Source of the DNA: an uncultured Burkholderiales bacterium
Lineage (GTDB): Bacteria > Pseudomonadota > Gammaproteobacteria > Burkholderiales > Burkholderiaceae_E
Assembly (NCBI GenBank): GCA_903903975.1
Contig: CAIVAS010000260.1
Coordinates: forward strand, 1 to 59,279
Length of the DNA stretch: 59,279 bases
Reading direction: 5' to 3'
The notes below the pieces were generated by a model. It did no database searches and was not told the origin of the DNA. It saw only the letters and a program-made list of their open reading frames with translations. A program made the translations under genes and the position numbers. Within the stretch, counting starts at the first letter, position 1. Each line of letters opens with the position of its first letter. Positions 50,547 to 59,161 of this stretch are shown in pieces.

Positions 50547-51179
50547 TCAGATCGCCAGCGACGACGCGGCACCCGGGGTCTGGCGATGAATGAGGTAGTC
50601 AGCGATGACACGTCGCAGGTAGGCAGCGACACGATCGTCGCTGCCGGGCCTGGCAAGCGCCTGAAGGCCGCCTGCGACCGCCAGATAGATCAGCGCCGCC
50701 AGTTCGCTTGCCATGCGGGCATCACCGGTCAGACGCAGAAACTTCTCTTCGAAAACCGCCATCCGAACCGCATCGACTTCGGCCAGCATTGCGGCGGCCG
50801 TCGGCTCGCGCCGACCCAGCGAGCGCAGGGCTTGCTCGAATCGCAACGCCTTCAGGTCGGAGCCGCCGTAGGCCAGCGCAACATCGAGCAGACGGACCAG
50901 ATCGGCCTGCGGATCGTCGGTGGCATCGGCCTGCAGGCGCTTGTCCACTTCGATTTCGCGGACCTGCCAACGCTGCAGCAGCGCAGCGATGAGATCGGCA
51001 TGATCGATAAAATGCCAGTAAAAACTGCCTCGGGTAACCTTGAGGGTATCGGCAATCGACAGCACCCTGACCGCATCGAATCCGCTTTCGGCCACCACTT
51101 CGTAGGCGGCATCAAGCCAGTCGTCGCGGGTCAGGCGCGGCGCCTGGGCTTTGCGGGTATCAGTGGCAGTACGCGTCAT
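50547..51179 (-). CDS. TetR family transcriptional regulator
   Basis: A 210-residue repressor-type protein. The N-terminal helix-turn-helix (about 17-60) reads 'LTRDDWLDAAYEVVAESGFDAVRVLSIADTL' then 'VTRGSFYWHFIDHADLIAALL'. The C-terminal ligand-binding part is not typed. It is convergent with the membrane protein gene and divergent from the tandem DsbA-like gene. An 18-bp palindrome 98 nt upstream of its start matches two more at the ferritin-fold promoter, so it likely controls itself and both neighbouring units. Confidence 0.93.
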   Translation of the reverse strand: MTRTATDTRKAQAPRLTRDDWLDAAYEVVAESGFDAVRVLSIADTLKVTRGSFYWHFIDHADLIAALLQRWQVREIEVDKRLQADATDDPQADLVRLLDVALAYGGSDLKALRFEQALRSLGRREPTAAAMLAEVDAVRMAVFEEKFLRLTGDARMASELAALIYLAVAGGLQALARPGSDDRVAAYLRRVIADYLIHRQTPGAASSLAI

Positions 51180-51276
51180 GAGGCAATCGGGTTAAATGTT
51201 CGAGGCCAAACCTGGTGTCAAGCAATCAGGCCAACGCTCGGCGGGGTCGCTCATCAAGTCAGCACTCCCCAGTATG

Positions 51277-51294
51277 CCATGCATAAGTGTATGG
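51277..51294. promoter_or_regulatory. putative TetR operator, copy 3
   Basis: CCATGCA-TAAG-TGTATGG: 6 of 7 arm positions symmetric, 4-nt centre. It sits between the divergent TetR and DsbA-like genes, 52 nt before the latter. Confidence 0.62.
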
Positions 51295-51345
51295 GCAAGC
51301 AGACTTCCCTGATCCGAAATTTTCCGCATAAGGCTTGAGGTCATC

Positions 51346-52689
51346 GTGTCGCTCAAATCACTGCTGATGCCGATGATCTCGCAGCGCCTGCTGGCGCGTG
51401 AGCGCCTCGAGAAAACGCGAACGCGAGTTGAGCGTAACAGGCAATCACGCGGCGAGCCGCACCGCATTCGGTATTTTCACCAGATCGACGATCCCTACAG
51501 CGCCCTGGCGGCCAGCAGCCTGCCGCAGCTCGCGCAGCGTTACCGGGTCGAGATCGACGTCAGTCTGGTCGGACCACCGGATGACGCGGCCGCGCCACAG
51601 CGATCGATGCTGATCGACTACAGCCGACTCGATGCGCAGCGTCTGGCGCAGCGCCATGGGCTGTGGTTCAGCGATCCGGGTGCGCAACCGGGCGGGCAAC
51701 GGATCGAACAGGCCGGCCTCCTGCTGCTCGATGCGATCAGGCACGGCGATATCGTCACGCGAGCCGAAGCGATCTCGCGCGCCTTGTGGCAAACCGATAC
51801 GGCGCAAAAAGACTTGTTGCAGGGCGACCCGCGCGGCGGGCCGCTGCCGACGACCGAGGCGCTTGCAGCGCATCGGCTCGACGCTCAGGCCATGCGGCGC
51901 AAGCAGGGTCACTACCTCGGCGCGACCTTTCTCTATGGCGGCGAGTGGTATTGGGGTATCGATCGGCTGCACCATCTCGAGCGTCGATTGCAGTCGCTCG
52001 GTGCGCAACGCGACGGCGTGGCCGGCCTGCTGTATCCGCCGGGCGACGACCTCGCGACCCTGCATGACGCAGACGCAGACCCCGAGATCGACTTCTTCTT
52101 TTCATTTCGCAGCCCCTATTCAGCCATCGTGACGCCGCGGGTCTTTGCGCTCGCCAGGCATACCGGCGCCCGCGTGAATCTGCGCTATCTGCTGCCGATG
52201 GTGATGCGTGGATTGCCGGTGCCTTCAGAAAAACGCGGCTATATCGCGGCCGATGCCGCTCGCGAAGCCCATTGGCGCGGCACACCATTCGGTCGCGTCA
52301 ATGACCCGGTCGGCAAGCCCACCGAACGCGGCCTGGCACTTATTCCGCTGGCAGAAAAGCTCGGACTGGGCGAGGCCTATGTGAGTGCCTTCATGCACGG
52401 CGTGTGGGCAGAAGGCATCGACGCCGGCTCCGATCGTGGCCTGCGCCGCATCGCGCAGCGCGCGGGGCTGGCGTGGGCCGATGCACGCGATGCCCTGCAG
52501 GATGAGGGCTGGCGCGAGGTGGCCGAGCGCAACCGGCAGGACATGTTCGCGCGCGGCATCTGGGGCGTGCCCTCGTTTGTCGTGGGCGATACCGCGGTCT
52601 GGGGCCAGGATCGACTGTGGGCGGTGCAGGAAGCACTGCTGAAAGGCGGGAGCGGCCGGATAACGCAGCCAGGCCAAAGCGGGATATGA
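51346..52689 (+). CDS. tandem DsbA-like (2-hydroxychromene-2-carboxylate isomerase type) protein
   Basis: A 447-residue protein built from two related DsbA/HCCA-isomerase-like halves. The first half opens with 'RYFHQIDDPYSAL' (42-54) and closes near 'LGATFLYGGEWYWGIDRLHHLERRL'. The second opens with 'DFFFSFRSPYSAI' (249-261) and closes with the parallel 'WGVPSFVVGDTAVWGQDRLWAVQEALL'. Each start has S/D-P-Y-S instead of CxxC, so thiol-disulphide exchange is unlikely and glutathione-dependent isomerase chemistry is more probable. There is no signal peptide. The start is GTG at 51346 with TTGAGGT upstream. Confidence 0.86.
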   Translation: MSLKSLLMPMISQRLLARERLEKTRTRVERNRQSRGEPHRIRYFHQIDDPYSALAASSLPQLAQRYRVEIDVSLVGPPDDAAAPQRSMLIDYSRLDAQRLAQRHGLWFSDPGAQPGGQRIEQAGLLLLDAIRHGDIVTRAEAISRALWQTDTAQKDLLQGDPRGGPLPTTEALAAHRLDAQAMRRKQGHYLGATFLYGGEWYWGIDRLHHLERRLQSLGAQRDGVAGLLYPPGDDLATLHDADADPEIDFFFSFRSPYSAIVTPRVFALARHTGARVNLRYLLPMVMRGLPVPSEKRGYIAADAAREAHWRGTPFGRVNDPVGKPTERGLALIPLAEKLGLGEAYVSAFMHGVWAEGIDAGSDRGLRRIAQRAGLAWADARDALQDEGWREVAERNRQDMFARGIWGVPSFVVGDTAVWGQDRLWAVQEALLKGGSGRITQPGQSGI

Positions 52690-52744
52690 GCAGCGAACCG
52701 GGTCATGAGAAGCAGGATAGGTTGCGGACGGTGAGCAGCGCGTC

Positions 52745-54022
52745 ATGAGCATGGCGAGCATCGAGCCATCGCATCCTCAGGCTTACTTCGACAGCCCCTG
52801 GCCCGGCGAGGACGGTGGCCCGCAGCGTCTGCAGATCGGCCAGGGTGCCGCGGGGCTCGATCTTCGTTCGGGCGGCTCGCTCGGCTGGGTCAGCCGCAAC
52901 ATCATGATGGGCACGATGACGGTCCTTGGCGCGCCCGGCGAGGTCTATCTGCTCACGCATTCAATGCTGCGCTCGCGCATCGGCCTGCCCACAACCGCGC
53001 GCGTCGAGCGCATCGATCCGAACACGCTCGCCACCCTCGAGTGCTCGCCAAGACTGGCAGGCGGCCCGATGTGGCCGGGCGGCATGGCCATCCACCGCAA
53101 CGGCAAGCTCTATGTGGTCTATGGCCGATATGCCCATCGGCTCTCGCGCTCGTGCAGACTGCAGGCCTCGCTCGAACTGCCGATCAATCAGGCCTACAAC
53201 TCCTTCGTGATCCTGGCCAACGGCCTGCTGGTCACCAAGAACCTGTCGGACAGCACACCGGCCCATCTGACGGTCATCGACCCGGACAGCCTGCGGCCGG
53301 TCTGCGCCGAGATCGTCTGCCCTGAAGCCTCGATTGCCAGACTCTCGGCCATCGGCAACACGGTGTATGTCGTGGGCGTTCGCTCGATCATGCGCTATCA
53401 CTTCGACGCCGACCGCGGCACGCTCGAACCCGATCGCGACTGGCGCTTCGATTACATCGGCAACAGCGCGCAAACCTATGGCTGGGACGTGGTGCTCGAT
53501 GGCGACAATGCCTGGTTCATGGACAACGGGCATCACCGCTACCTGCGAAGCATGATCGGCGCGGGCGTGAGCCCCACCCCCAATCGGCTGATCCGGGTCT
53601 CGATGCACGATGCCCGCGATCATCAGATCGTGACGGTCAATGGCCTGCCCGGCGGCAGCATCACCAATCCGCCGCTCTACGACCTCAAACGCCGACTGAT
53701 CATCGGCTACGACTCGGCAAACCGCACTTTGCGTGCCTGGCGATACCAGCCGTCGGACGGCACCCTGACGCCACACTGGGACAAGCCCGACTTCGGCTGC
53801 GCCAGTCACATGCTTCAGTATCCACAGACCGGCGAGCTGGTGATCAATGACTATCGCCGCAATGCCGAGGAAATCGTGGTGCTTGATATCGAGACCGGGG
53901 ACGAACTCGGTCGGGTGCGCACTGGCGGCCTCACGCAAGGTGTCGTGTTTCCGAGCCCCGGCTGGGGACGCGATTTTTACTGGACGACCTTCGGCCGACT
54001 GGCCCGGGTTTTTGTGCAATGA
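52745..54022 (+). CDS. beta-propeller-like hypothetical protein
   Basis: A 425-residue cytoplasmic protein without signal peptide. Repeated strand-turn units such as 'GGMAIHRNGKLYVVYGRYAHRL', 'AYNSFVILANGLLVTKNL', 'LSAIGNTVYVVGVRSIMRY', 'YGWDVVLDGDNAWFMDNG' and 'ELVINDYRRNAEEIVVLDIETGDELGRV' point to a six- or seven-bladed propeller, as in SMP-30 or quinoprotein-like folds. No catalytic signature can be assigned. It lies 55 nt after the DsbA-like gene and 22 nt before the SDR gene, in what looks like one transcription unit. Confidence 0.78.
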   Translation: MSMASIEPSHPQAYFDSPWPGEDGGPQRLQIGQGAAGLDLRSGGSLGWVSRNIMMGTMTVLGAPGEVYLLTHSMLRSRIGLPTTARVERIDPNTLATLECSPRLAGGPMWPGGMAIHRNGKLYVVYGRYAHRLSRSCRLQASLELPINQAYNSFVILANGLLVTKNLSDSTPAHLTVIDPDSLRPVCAEIVCPEASIARLSAIGNTVYVVGVRSIMRYHFDADRGTLEPDRDWRFDYIGNSAQTYGWDVVLDGDNAWFMDNGHHRYLRSMIGAGVSPTPNRLIRVSMHDARDHQIVTVNGLPGGSITNPPLYDLKRRLIIGYDSANRTLRAWRYQPSDGTLTPHWDKPDFGCASHMLQYPQTGELVINDYRRNAEEIVVLDIETGDELGRVRTGGLTQGVVFPSPGWGRDFYWTTFGRLARVFVQ

Positions 54023-54044
54023 GCCTCCTGCAGTGAGCCCCGCC

Positions 54045-54857
54045 ATGATCGATCGTCAGAAAACCATTCTCATCACCGGCGCCGGCAGCGGCATCGGACG
54101 CGACGCGGTCTTTGCGCTGGCCGCGCGCGGCCACCGGGTGATCGCCGCCACCTTCGATGAGGCACAGGCGGGCGTCCTTCGCGCTGAGTGCGCCGCAAAA
54201 CCGAACGCGGGGGGCGCAGGCATCGAGGTGATCAAGCTCGACATCACCTCGGCCGCCGATCGCGAATCGGTGCGCGACCGTGAGATCGACGTGCTGATCA
54301 ATAATGCCGGCGTCGGTGACTCGGGCTCGCTTGCCGAAGTCGACGTCGATCGCATCCGCAAGGTTTTCGAAGTCAATGTCTTTGCGACGATCGAGCTGAG
54401 CCAGGTGGTGCTGGCTGGCATGATTGCGCGATCGCGCGGCACGGTGCTCTTTGTGAGCTCGGTGGCGGGCCGTTTGCCGGTGCCGTTTCTGATGCCTTAT
54501 TCGATGAGCAAATTCGCGCTGTCGGCGGCGGGTGCTGCGCTGCGATCCGAGATGGATCAGCTCGGTCGCCACATCCAGATTTCGCTGATCGAGCCAGGCG
54601 CAATCCACACCGGCTTCAACCAGGCGATGACCGATCGCAAATACGAGTGGATGGCAAAGCAATCGTATTTTCGCGATCAGATCGACAGGCTGAAAGCCAG
54701 CGAGACGAAATCCTTCAATTTTCTGGAAGCGCGCGACACCGCCAGCATCGTCGCCAAGATCGTGATGGCCGCCGAGGCCAGGCGCCCGAAACTGCGCTAT
54801 GTCGCGCCGTGGCTGCAAGGCGTCGGCGTGCGGATCGCGAGGATTCTGGGCGTCTGA
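54045..54857 (+). CDS. short-chain dehydrogenase/reductase (SDR)
   Basis: A 270-residue classical SDR. The cofactor motif is 'ILITGAGSGIGRDAVFALAARG', 'DVLINNAGVGDSG' is the NNAG motif, and the catalytic Ser...Tyr-x3-Lys is in 'VLFVSSVAGRLPVPFLMPYSMSKFALS'. It should oxidise or reduce an alcohol/ketone pair using NAD(P). The ATG at 54045 is the first in the conserved region. It is the last gene of the unit starting at the DsbA-like protein. A 10-bp tandem duplication (GGCGTCTGAT) spans its stop codon. Confidence 0.92.
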   Translation: MIDRQKTILITGAGSGIGRDAVFALAARGHRVIAATFDEAQAGVLRAECAAKPNAGGAGIEVIKLDITSAADRESVRDREIDVLINNAGVGDSGSLAEVDVDRIRKVFEVNVFATIELSQVVLAGMIARSRGTVLFVSSVAGRLPVPFLMPYSMSKFALSAAGAALRSEMDQLGRHIQISLIEPGAIHTGFNQAMTDRKYEWMAKQSYFRDQIDRLKASETKSFNFLEARDTASIVAKIVMAAEARRPKLRYVAPWLQGVGVRIARILGV

Positions 54858-54892
54858 TCGTCGGCGTCTGATTCGGATCGTCCGGAGACGGC

Positions 54893-55357
54893 TCAGCGCA
54901 GCAGGTCGGGCGCGATCACCGCTCTGACTCGCGCCGGCGCCTGACGGCTGCCATCGGCCGGCGGGCTTAGCCACCAGAATGCGCCTTTGCGCACCGGCCA
55001 GGGCTCGGGCTGCCCGGTGACCAGCGTGGCGATCACCTCGCCGATCCAGGGCTGATGGCCGACGATGATCAGCACGCCGTCGCGACGATCCGGCCAGTCA
55101 ACCAGGTCGATCACGTCCTCGACACTCGCCTGCGGACCGATCCGATCGGAGACTTGAGCGCGTCGGCCAAAGGCCTCGGCGGTCTGGCGCGTGCGTCGGG
55201 TCGGGCTGCTGAGAATGCTCACATCGCGCTCGGGCAGCCGCCTGACGATCCAGTTGGCGATCAATACCGCATCGCGTTCGCCACGGCGGGTCAGCCGGCG
55301 TGCTGCATCGGGTTCGCCGTCTTCGGCCTGGGCGTGTCGCAGGAGAATCAGGTCCAT
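54893..55357 (-). CDS. sixA: SixA-like phosphohistidine phosphatase
   Basis: A 154-residue histidine-phosphatase superfamily protein. The catalytic 'LILLRHAQAE' (R7, H8), 'ILSSPTRRTRQTAEAF' and second-His 'LIIVGHQPWIGEV' are intact. SixA removes phosphate from histidine-containing phosphotransfer proteins such as NPr in PTS-Ntr or the Hpt of ArcB. The length is as in SixA. It lies 69 nt upstream of benE's convergent-side end, on the same strand as benE. A link to the local relay at 4-9 kb is possible but only conjecture. Confidence 0.9.
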   Translation of the reverse strand: MDLILLRHAQAEDGEPDAARRLTRRGERDAVLIANWIVRRLPERDVSILSSPTRRTRQTAEAFGRRAQVSDRIGPQASVEDVIDLVDWPDRRDGVLIIVGHQPWIGEVIATLVTGQPEPWPVRKGAFWWLSPPADGSRQAPARVRAVIAPDLLR

Positions 55358-55397
55358 ATGCGGGGGTCCTTGTCAGTTCGTGAAAGCCAGGGGCCGT

Positions 55398-55425
55398 GCG
55401 AGACGGTCAAAGCGAGACGGTCAAA
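55398..55425. repeat. tandem 14-bp direct repeat
   Basis: GCGAGACGGTCAAA occurs twice head to tail (55398-55411 and 55412-55425) directly beyond the benE stop codon. It is likely a replication-slippage duplication. No function is evident. Confidence 0.6.
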
Positions 55426-55426
55426 A

Positions 55427-56653
55427 TCAGGCCCTTCGGGGCTGCCAGACGACCATCGTGATCACACCGAACACCACGCCCCAGAAGGCCGAGCCGATGC
55501 CGGCAAGCGTGAGACCCGAGGCGGTAGTGAGCAGGGTGACCAGGGCCGGGTCGCGTTGCGACTCATCGAGCAGCGCCGCATGCATCGACCGTCCGATCGT
55601 CGGCAGCAGCGCGACACCGGCAATTGCCACCACGAGTTCGCGCGGCAGTGAGACGAACCAGGCAGCAATCGGGCCTGCAAAGGCCGCAACCGTGAGATAG
55701 AAGACGCCGGCCATCGCCGCTGCCAGCCATCGCCGGGCCGGATCGGGATGCGCGTCGGGGCCCATGCACAGCGCCGCGGTGATCGCGGCCAGATTCAGGG
55801 CGAAGACACCGAAGGGTGCCAGAAACAGCGTGGCCAGACCGACGATGGTCAGCAGTCGCGAGACCGGCGCGCGCTCGTAGCCGGCAGCCCGAAGCACCGC
55901 CACACCCGGCAGGTTCTGCGAGGCCATGGTCACCAGAAAAAGCGGGACGGTGACACCGAGCAGCACCGGCAGCGAGAACTGCGGCGGCCACGCCAGCGGC
56001 GCAAGGCTGGCACCGGTGTCACCGAGCCGGGCGATATCGGCGGCCGGGGCAGCACCCGGAATGATCCAGAAGGCGATCAGCCCGACCGCAAGCGTGATCG
56101 GCACCGACAGGCGCGGCGCCGATCGACGCGCGACCAGATAGGCCGCCAGCATCGGGCCGACGATCTGCGCCGCGGTGCGCAGTGAGCCGAAGGCCTCGAT
56201 GCCGAATCGAAGCAGTACGCCGGCAAGCAGCGCGCTGGCAAGCGACAGCGGAATACGGCTCATGAAGCGCTCGAAGAGGCCACTGGCGCCTGCGATCGTC
56301 AGCAGCACACCGCAGACGATGAAGGCGCCGATCGCCTGCGGCAGCGGCACGCCCTGCAGGCTGATCACCAGCAGTGCTGCGCCGGGTGTCGACCAGGCAA
56401 TCACCACCGGGATTTTCAGCCAGACGCTGGGCACAAGACAGGTCAGGCCCATGCCAAGCGACAGCGCGGCGGTCATGGTGGCGAGCTGCGAGGCGCTCAG
56501 CCCCATCGAGGCGCCCGCCTGCACGACGATCGGATAGGAACTCGAGAACCCGACCAGGACGGTCACCAGCCCGGCCGTCAGGATGCCGAGTGCGATGGTG
56601 GCCGCCGAGGGCGGCGCCACCATCGCCTCAGGCTGCGGCGATTCGCTGGCCAT
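55427..56653 (-). CDS. benE: BenE family benzoate:proton symporter-like transporter
   Basis: A 408-residue multi-helix inner-membrane transporter of the BenE family (benzoate/H+ symport). '[24 protein letters not shown]' opens the conserved part, and '[24 protein letters not shown]'-type core segments follow. The 5' end overlaps the prfC 3' end by up to 41 nt. The first ATG at 56668, the one at 56653 and another at 56623 (beyond the prfC stop) are all possible; 56653 is taken as a compromise. No benzoate catabolic genes are in the window, so the real substrate may differ. Confidence 0.9.
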   Translation of the reverse strand: MASESPQPEAMVAPPSAATIALGILTAGLVTVLVGFSSSYPIVVQAGASMGLSASQLATMTAALSLGMGLTCLVPSVWLKIPVVIAWSTPGAALLVISLQGVPLPQAIGAFIVCGVLLTIAGASGLFERFMSRIPLSLASALLAGVLLRFGIEAFGSLRTAAQIVGPMLAAYLVARRSAPRLSVPITLAVGLIAFWIIPGAAPAADIARLGDTGASLAPLAWPPQFSLPVLLGVTVPLFLVTMASQNLPGVAVLRAAGYERAPVSRLLTIVGLATLFLAPFGVFALNLAAITAALCMGPDAHPDPARRWLAAAMAGVFYLTVAAFAGPIAAWFVSLPRELVVAIAGVALLPTIGRSMHAALLDESQRDPALVTLLTTASGLTLAGIGSAFWGVVFGVITMVVWQPRRA

Positions 56654-58241
56654 GCTCACGCGTGGCATGAAACCGGACCTTCGGCCAGCGCTCGATGGTT
56701 AGGCGCAGGTTCACGCCCGAATCGGCGAGGTAGACCAGGTTGCCGTCGACATCGCGCGCCAGCCGGTGTTGCTGCGCCCGGGTGAATTCGCGCAGCATCG
56801 CGTCGTCGTCGCAGGTCACCCAGCGGGCGCTGGTGATGCCTGCCCGCTCGAAGCTCGCCTCGACACCGTATTCGGTACGCAGCCGATGCTCGACGACTTC
56901 AAATTGCAGCGGACCGACCGCGCCCAGCAGGGGCGTGGCATCGTCGAAGGGCTCGAAGACCTGGACCGCGCCTTCCTCGCCAAGCTGCTGCAGCCCTTTG
57001 GCGAGCTGCTTCGATTTCAGCGGATCGCGCAGTCGCGGGCGCGAAAAGAGTTCGGGCGCGAAATAGGGAATCCCGGTGAAACCCAGCGGATCGCTGGTCT
57101 CGGTGAGCGTGTCGCCGATCTGCAGCTGGCCGTGGTTGTGCAGACCGATGATGTCGCCGGCATAGGCCACCTCCATCAGCGAGCGCTCGTTGGCCATGAA
57201 GGTCAGCGCATTCTGGATCTTGATCTGGCGGCCAAGCCTGCGGTGATTGACCTTCAGGCCAGGGTCGTATCGACCGGAACAGACGCGCAAAAACGCGATG
57301 CGGTCGCGGTGATTGGGATCCATATTTGCCTGGATCTTGAACACAAAACCCGAAAACCCCGACTCGCCGGGATCAACCGCGCGCGTGCCGGCATCGCGCG
57401 GCTGGGGTGGCGGCGCCCAGTCGACCAGGGCGCGCAGGATTTCGCGCACACCGAAGTTGTTGACGCCCGATCCGAAGAAGACCGGCGTCTGGCGCCCGGC
57501 GAGAAATTCATCAAGCTCGAACTCGGAGCCGGCACCGCGCACCAGTTCGATCTCATCGCGCATGGTCCCCATCTCCTGGGGAAACTCGGCATCGAGCGCG
57601 GCTAGCGCATCGCCCGAGATCGCCTGCACGGTCTGGTTGGCGCGCTCTTCGCCCGGCACGAAACGCAGCACCTCGTCGCGCAGCAGGTGATAGACGCCCT
57701 TGAAGCGCTTACCGGCGCCGATCGGCCAGGTGACCGGCGCGCACTTGATGCCGAGTACCGACTCGATCTCGTCGAGCAACTCGAGCGGCTCGCGCACTTC
57801 GCGGTCGAGCTTGTTGACGAAGGTGACGATCGGCGTGTCGCGCAGGCGGCAGACCTCGAGCAGCTTGATGGTCTGCGCCTCGACACCCTTGGCAGCGTCG
57901 ACCACCATGACCGCGCAGTCGACCGCGGTCAGCACCCGATAGGTGTCCTCCGAGAAGTCCTGGTGGCCCGGGGTATCGAGCAGATTGAAGACGCAGTCGT
58001 CGTATTCGAACTGCATGACCGAACTGGCCACCGAGATGCCGCGCTGCTTTTCGACCTCCATCCAGTCGGAGGTGGCATGGCGCGCGCTCTTGCGGGCCTT
58101 GACCGTGCCGGCGAGCTGGATCGCACCGCCGAAAAGCAGCAGCTTCTCGGTCAGCGTCGTCTTGCCGGCGTCAGGGTGGGAGATGATGGCGAAGGTGCGC
58201 CGGCGAGCGACCTGGCGACCCACGTCGGGGGATGCGTCCAT
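56628..58241 (-). CDS. prfC: peptide chain release factor 3
   Basis: A 537-residue GTPase that recycles RF1/RF2 from the ribosome after termination. The G1 motif is '[13 protein letters not shown]' (21-33), the switch '[17 protein letters not shown]' follows, then G3 '[18 protein letters not shown]' and G4 'TFVNKLDRE'. Domain 2 and 3 features such as '[20 protein letters not shown]' are intact. The length agrees with E. coli RF3 (529). The ATG at 58241 starts the family-conserved N-terminus. Its end overlaps benE, and its start is divergent from the AAA ATPase gene by 65 nt. Confidence 0.96.
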   Translation of the reverse strand: MDASPDVGRQVARRRTFAIISHPDAGKTTLTEKLLLFGGAIQLAGTVKARKSARHATSDWMEVEKQRGISVASSVMQFEYDDCVFNLLDTPGHQDFSEDTYRVLTAVDCAVMVVDAAKGVEAQTIKLLEVCRLRDTPIVTFVNKLDREVREPLELLDEIESVLGIKCAPVTWPIGAGKRFKGVYHLLRDEVLRFVPGEERANQTVQAISGDALAALDAEFPQEMGTMRDEIELVRGAGSEFELDEFLAGRQTPVFFGSGVNNFGVREILRALVDWAPPPQPRDAGTRAVDPGESGFSGFVFKIQANMDPNHRDRIAFLRVCSGRYDPGLKVNHRRLGRQIKIQNALTFMANERSLMEVAYAGDIIGLHNHGQLQIGDTLTETSDPLGFTGIPYFAPELFSRPRLRDPLKSKQLAKGLQQLGEEGAVQVFEPFDDATPLLGAVGPLQFEVVEHRLRTEYGVEASFERAGITSARWVTCDDDAMLREFTRAQQHRLARDVDGNLVYLADSGVNLRLTIERWPKVRFHATREHGQRIAAA

Positions 58242-58306
58242 AGGGAGGCGCGAAGTGTAGCAGCCGATCGGCCGGCGCCGCGTCGCCCGACCGATATCAT
58301 TGCCTG

Positions 58307-59161
58307 ATGAACACGACCACACCCTCCCCCCAGCCGAGCTACAGCAGCCTGTCCGATCAGCCCTGGTACCTGCCGCTGGGCGATGAGATCGAGGTCTTCG
58401 AAGCCGCCTATCGCGCTCGCCTGCCGGTGCTGCTCAAGGGCCCGACCGGCTGCGGCAAGACCCGCTTCGTCGAGCACATGGCCTGGCGCCTGTTTCGCCA
58501 AGCCGACACGCCGCGCCGCGCGATCGAGGTACCACTGGTCACCGTGGCCTGCCACGAGGACCTGACCGCCACCGACCTGGTCGGGCGCTATCTGCTGTCG
58601 AACGACGCCACCGTCTGGCGCGACGGGCCACTGACCGGCGCAGTACGCAAGGGCGCAATCTGCTATCTCGACGAAGTGGTCGAGGCGCGCAAGGACACAA
58701 CCGTGGTCATCCACGCACTGACCGACCATCGCCGCGTGCTGCCGATCGACAAGACCGGCGAACTGCTCGATGCCCATCCCGACTTCCTGTTGGTGGTGTC
58801 GTACAACCCCGGCTACCAGAGTGCGCTCAAGGACATGAAGCCGTCGACGCGACAGCGGTTCGTGGCACTCGACTTCGACTATCCGCCGCCGGCCCAGGAG
58901 GCCGCGATCATTGCCCATGAGAGCGGCGCCGAGCCGGCCATCGCGCACGCGCTTGCCGCGATCGGCCTGAAAGTGCGTCACCTTCATGAGCACGGTCTGG
59001 ACGACGGTGTGGGCACCCGCGCGCTGGTGCACGCCGGCAAGCTGATTCAAGGCGGCATCGACTCGCGGCGTGCCTGCGACGTTGCCATTGCGCGGGCGCT
59101 GACCGAAGACGCCGACGTCAGGCGGGCGATCACCGATGTGTGCGACGTGCTGCTGCCCTGA
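58307..59161 (+). CDS. MoxR-like AAA ATPase of the CbbQ/NirQ/NorQ family
   Basis: A 284-residue AAA+ ATPase. Walker A is '[19 protein letters not shown]' (45-52), '[14 protein letters not shown]' is Walker B with sensor features, and '[24 protein letters not shown]' is a family hallmark including the Arg finger. CbbQ/NorQ proteins work with a von Willebrand-domain partner (CbbO/NorD) to activate Rubisco or nitric oxide reductase. No such partner is in the window; 118 nt remain after the stop, so it may lie to the right. The cellular target is therefore undefined. Confidence 0.92.
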   Translation: MNTTTPSPQPSYSSLSDQPWYLPLGDEIEVFEAAYRARLPVLLKGPTGCGKTRFVEHMAWRLFRQADTPRRAIEVPLVTVACHEDLTATDLVGRYLLSNDATVWRDGPLTGAVRKGAICYLDEVVEARKDTTVVIHALTDHRRVLPIDKTGELLDAHPDFLLVVSYNPGYQSALKDMKPSTRQRFVALDFDYPPPAQEAAIIAHESGAEPAIAHALAAIGLKVRHLHEHGLDDGVGTRALVHAGKLIQGGIDSRRACDVAIARALTEDADVRRAITDVCDVLLP

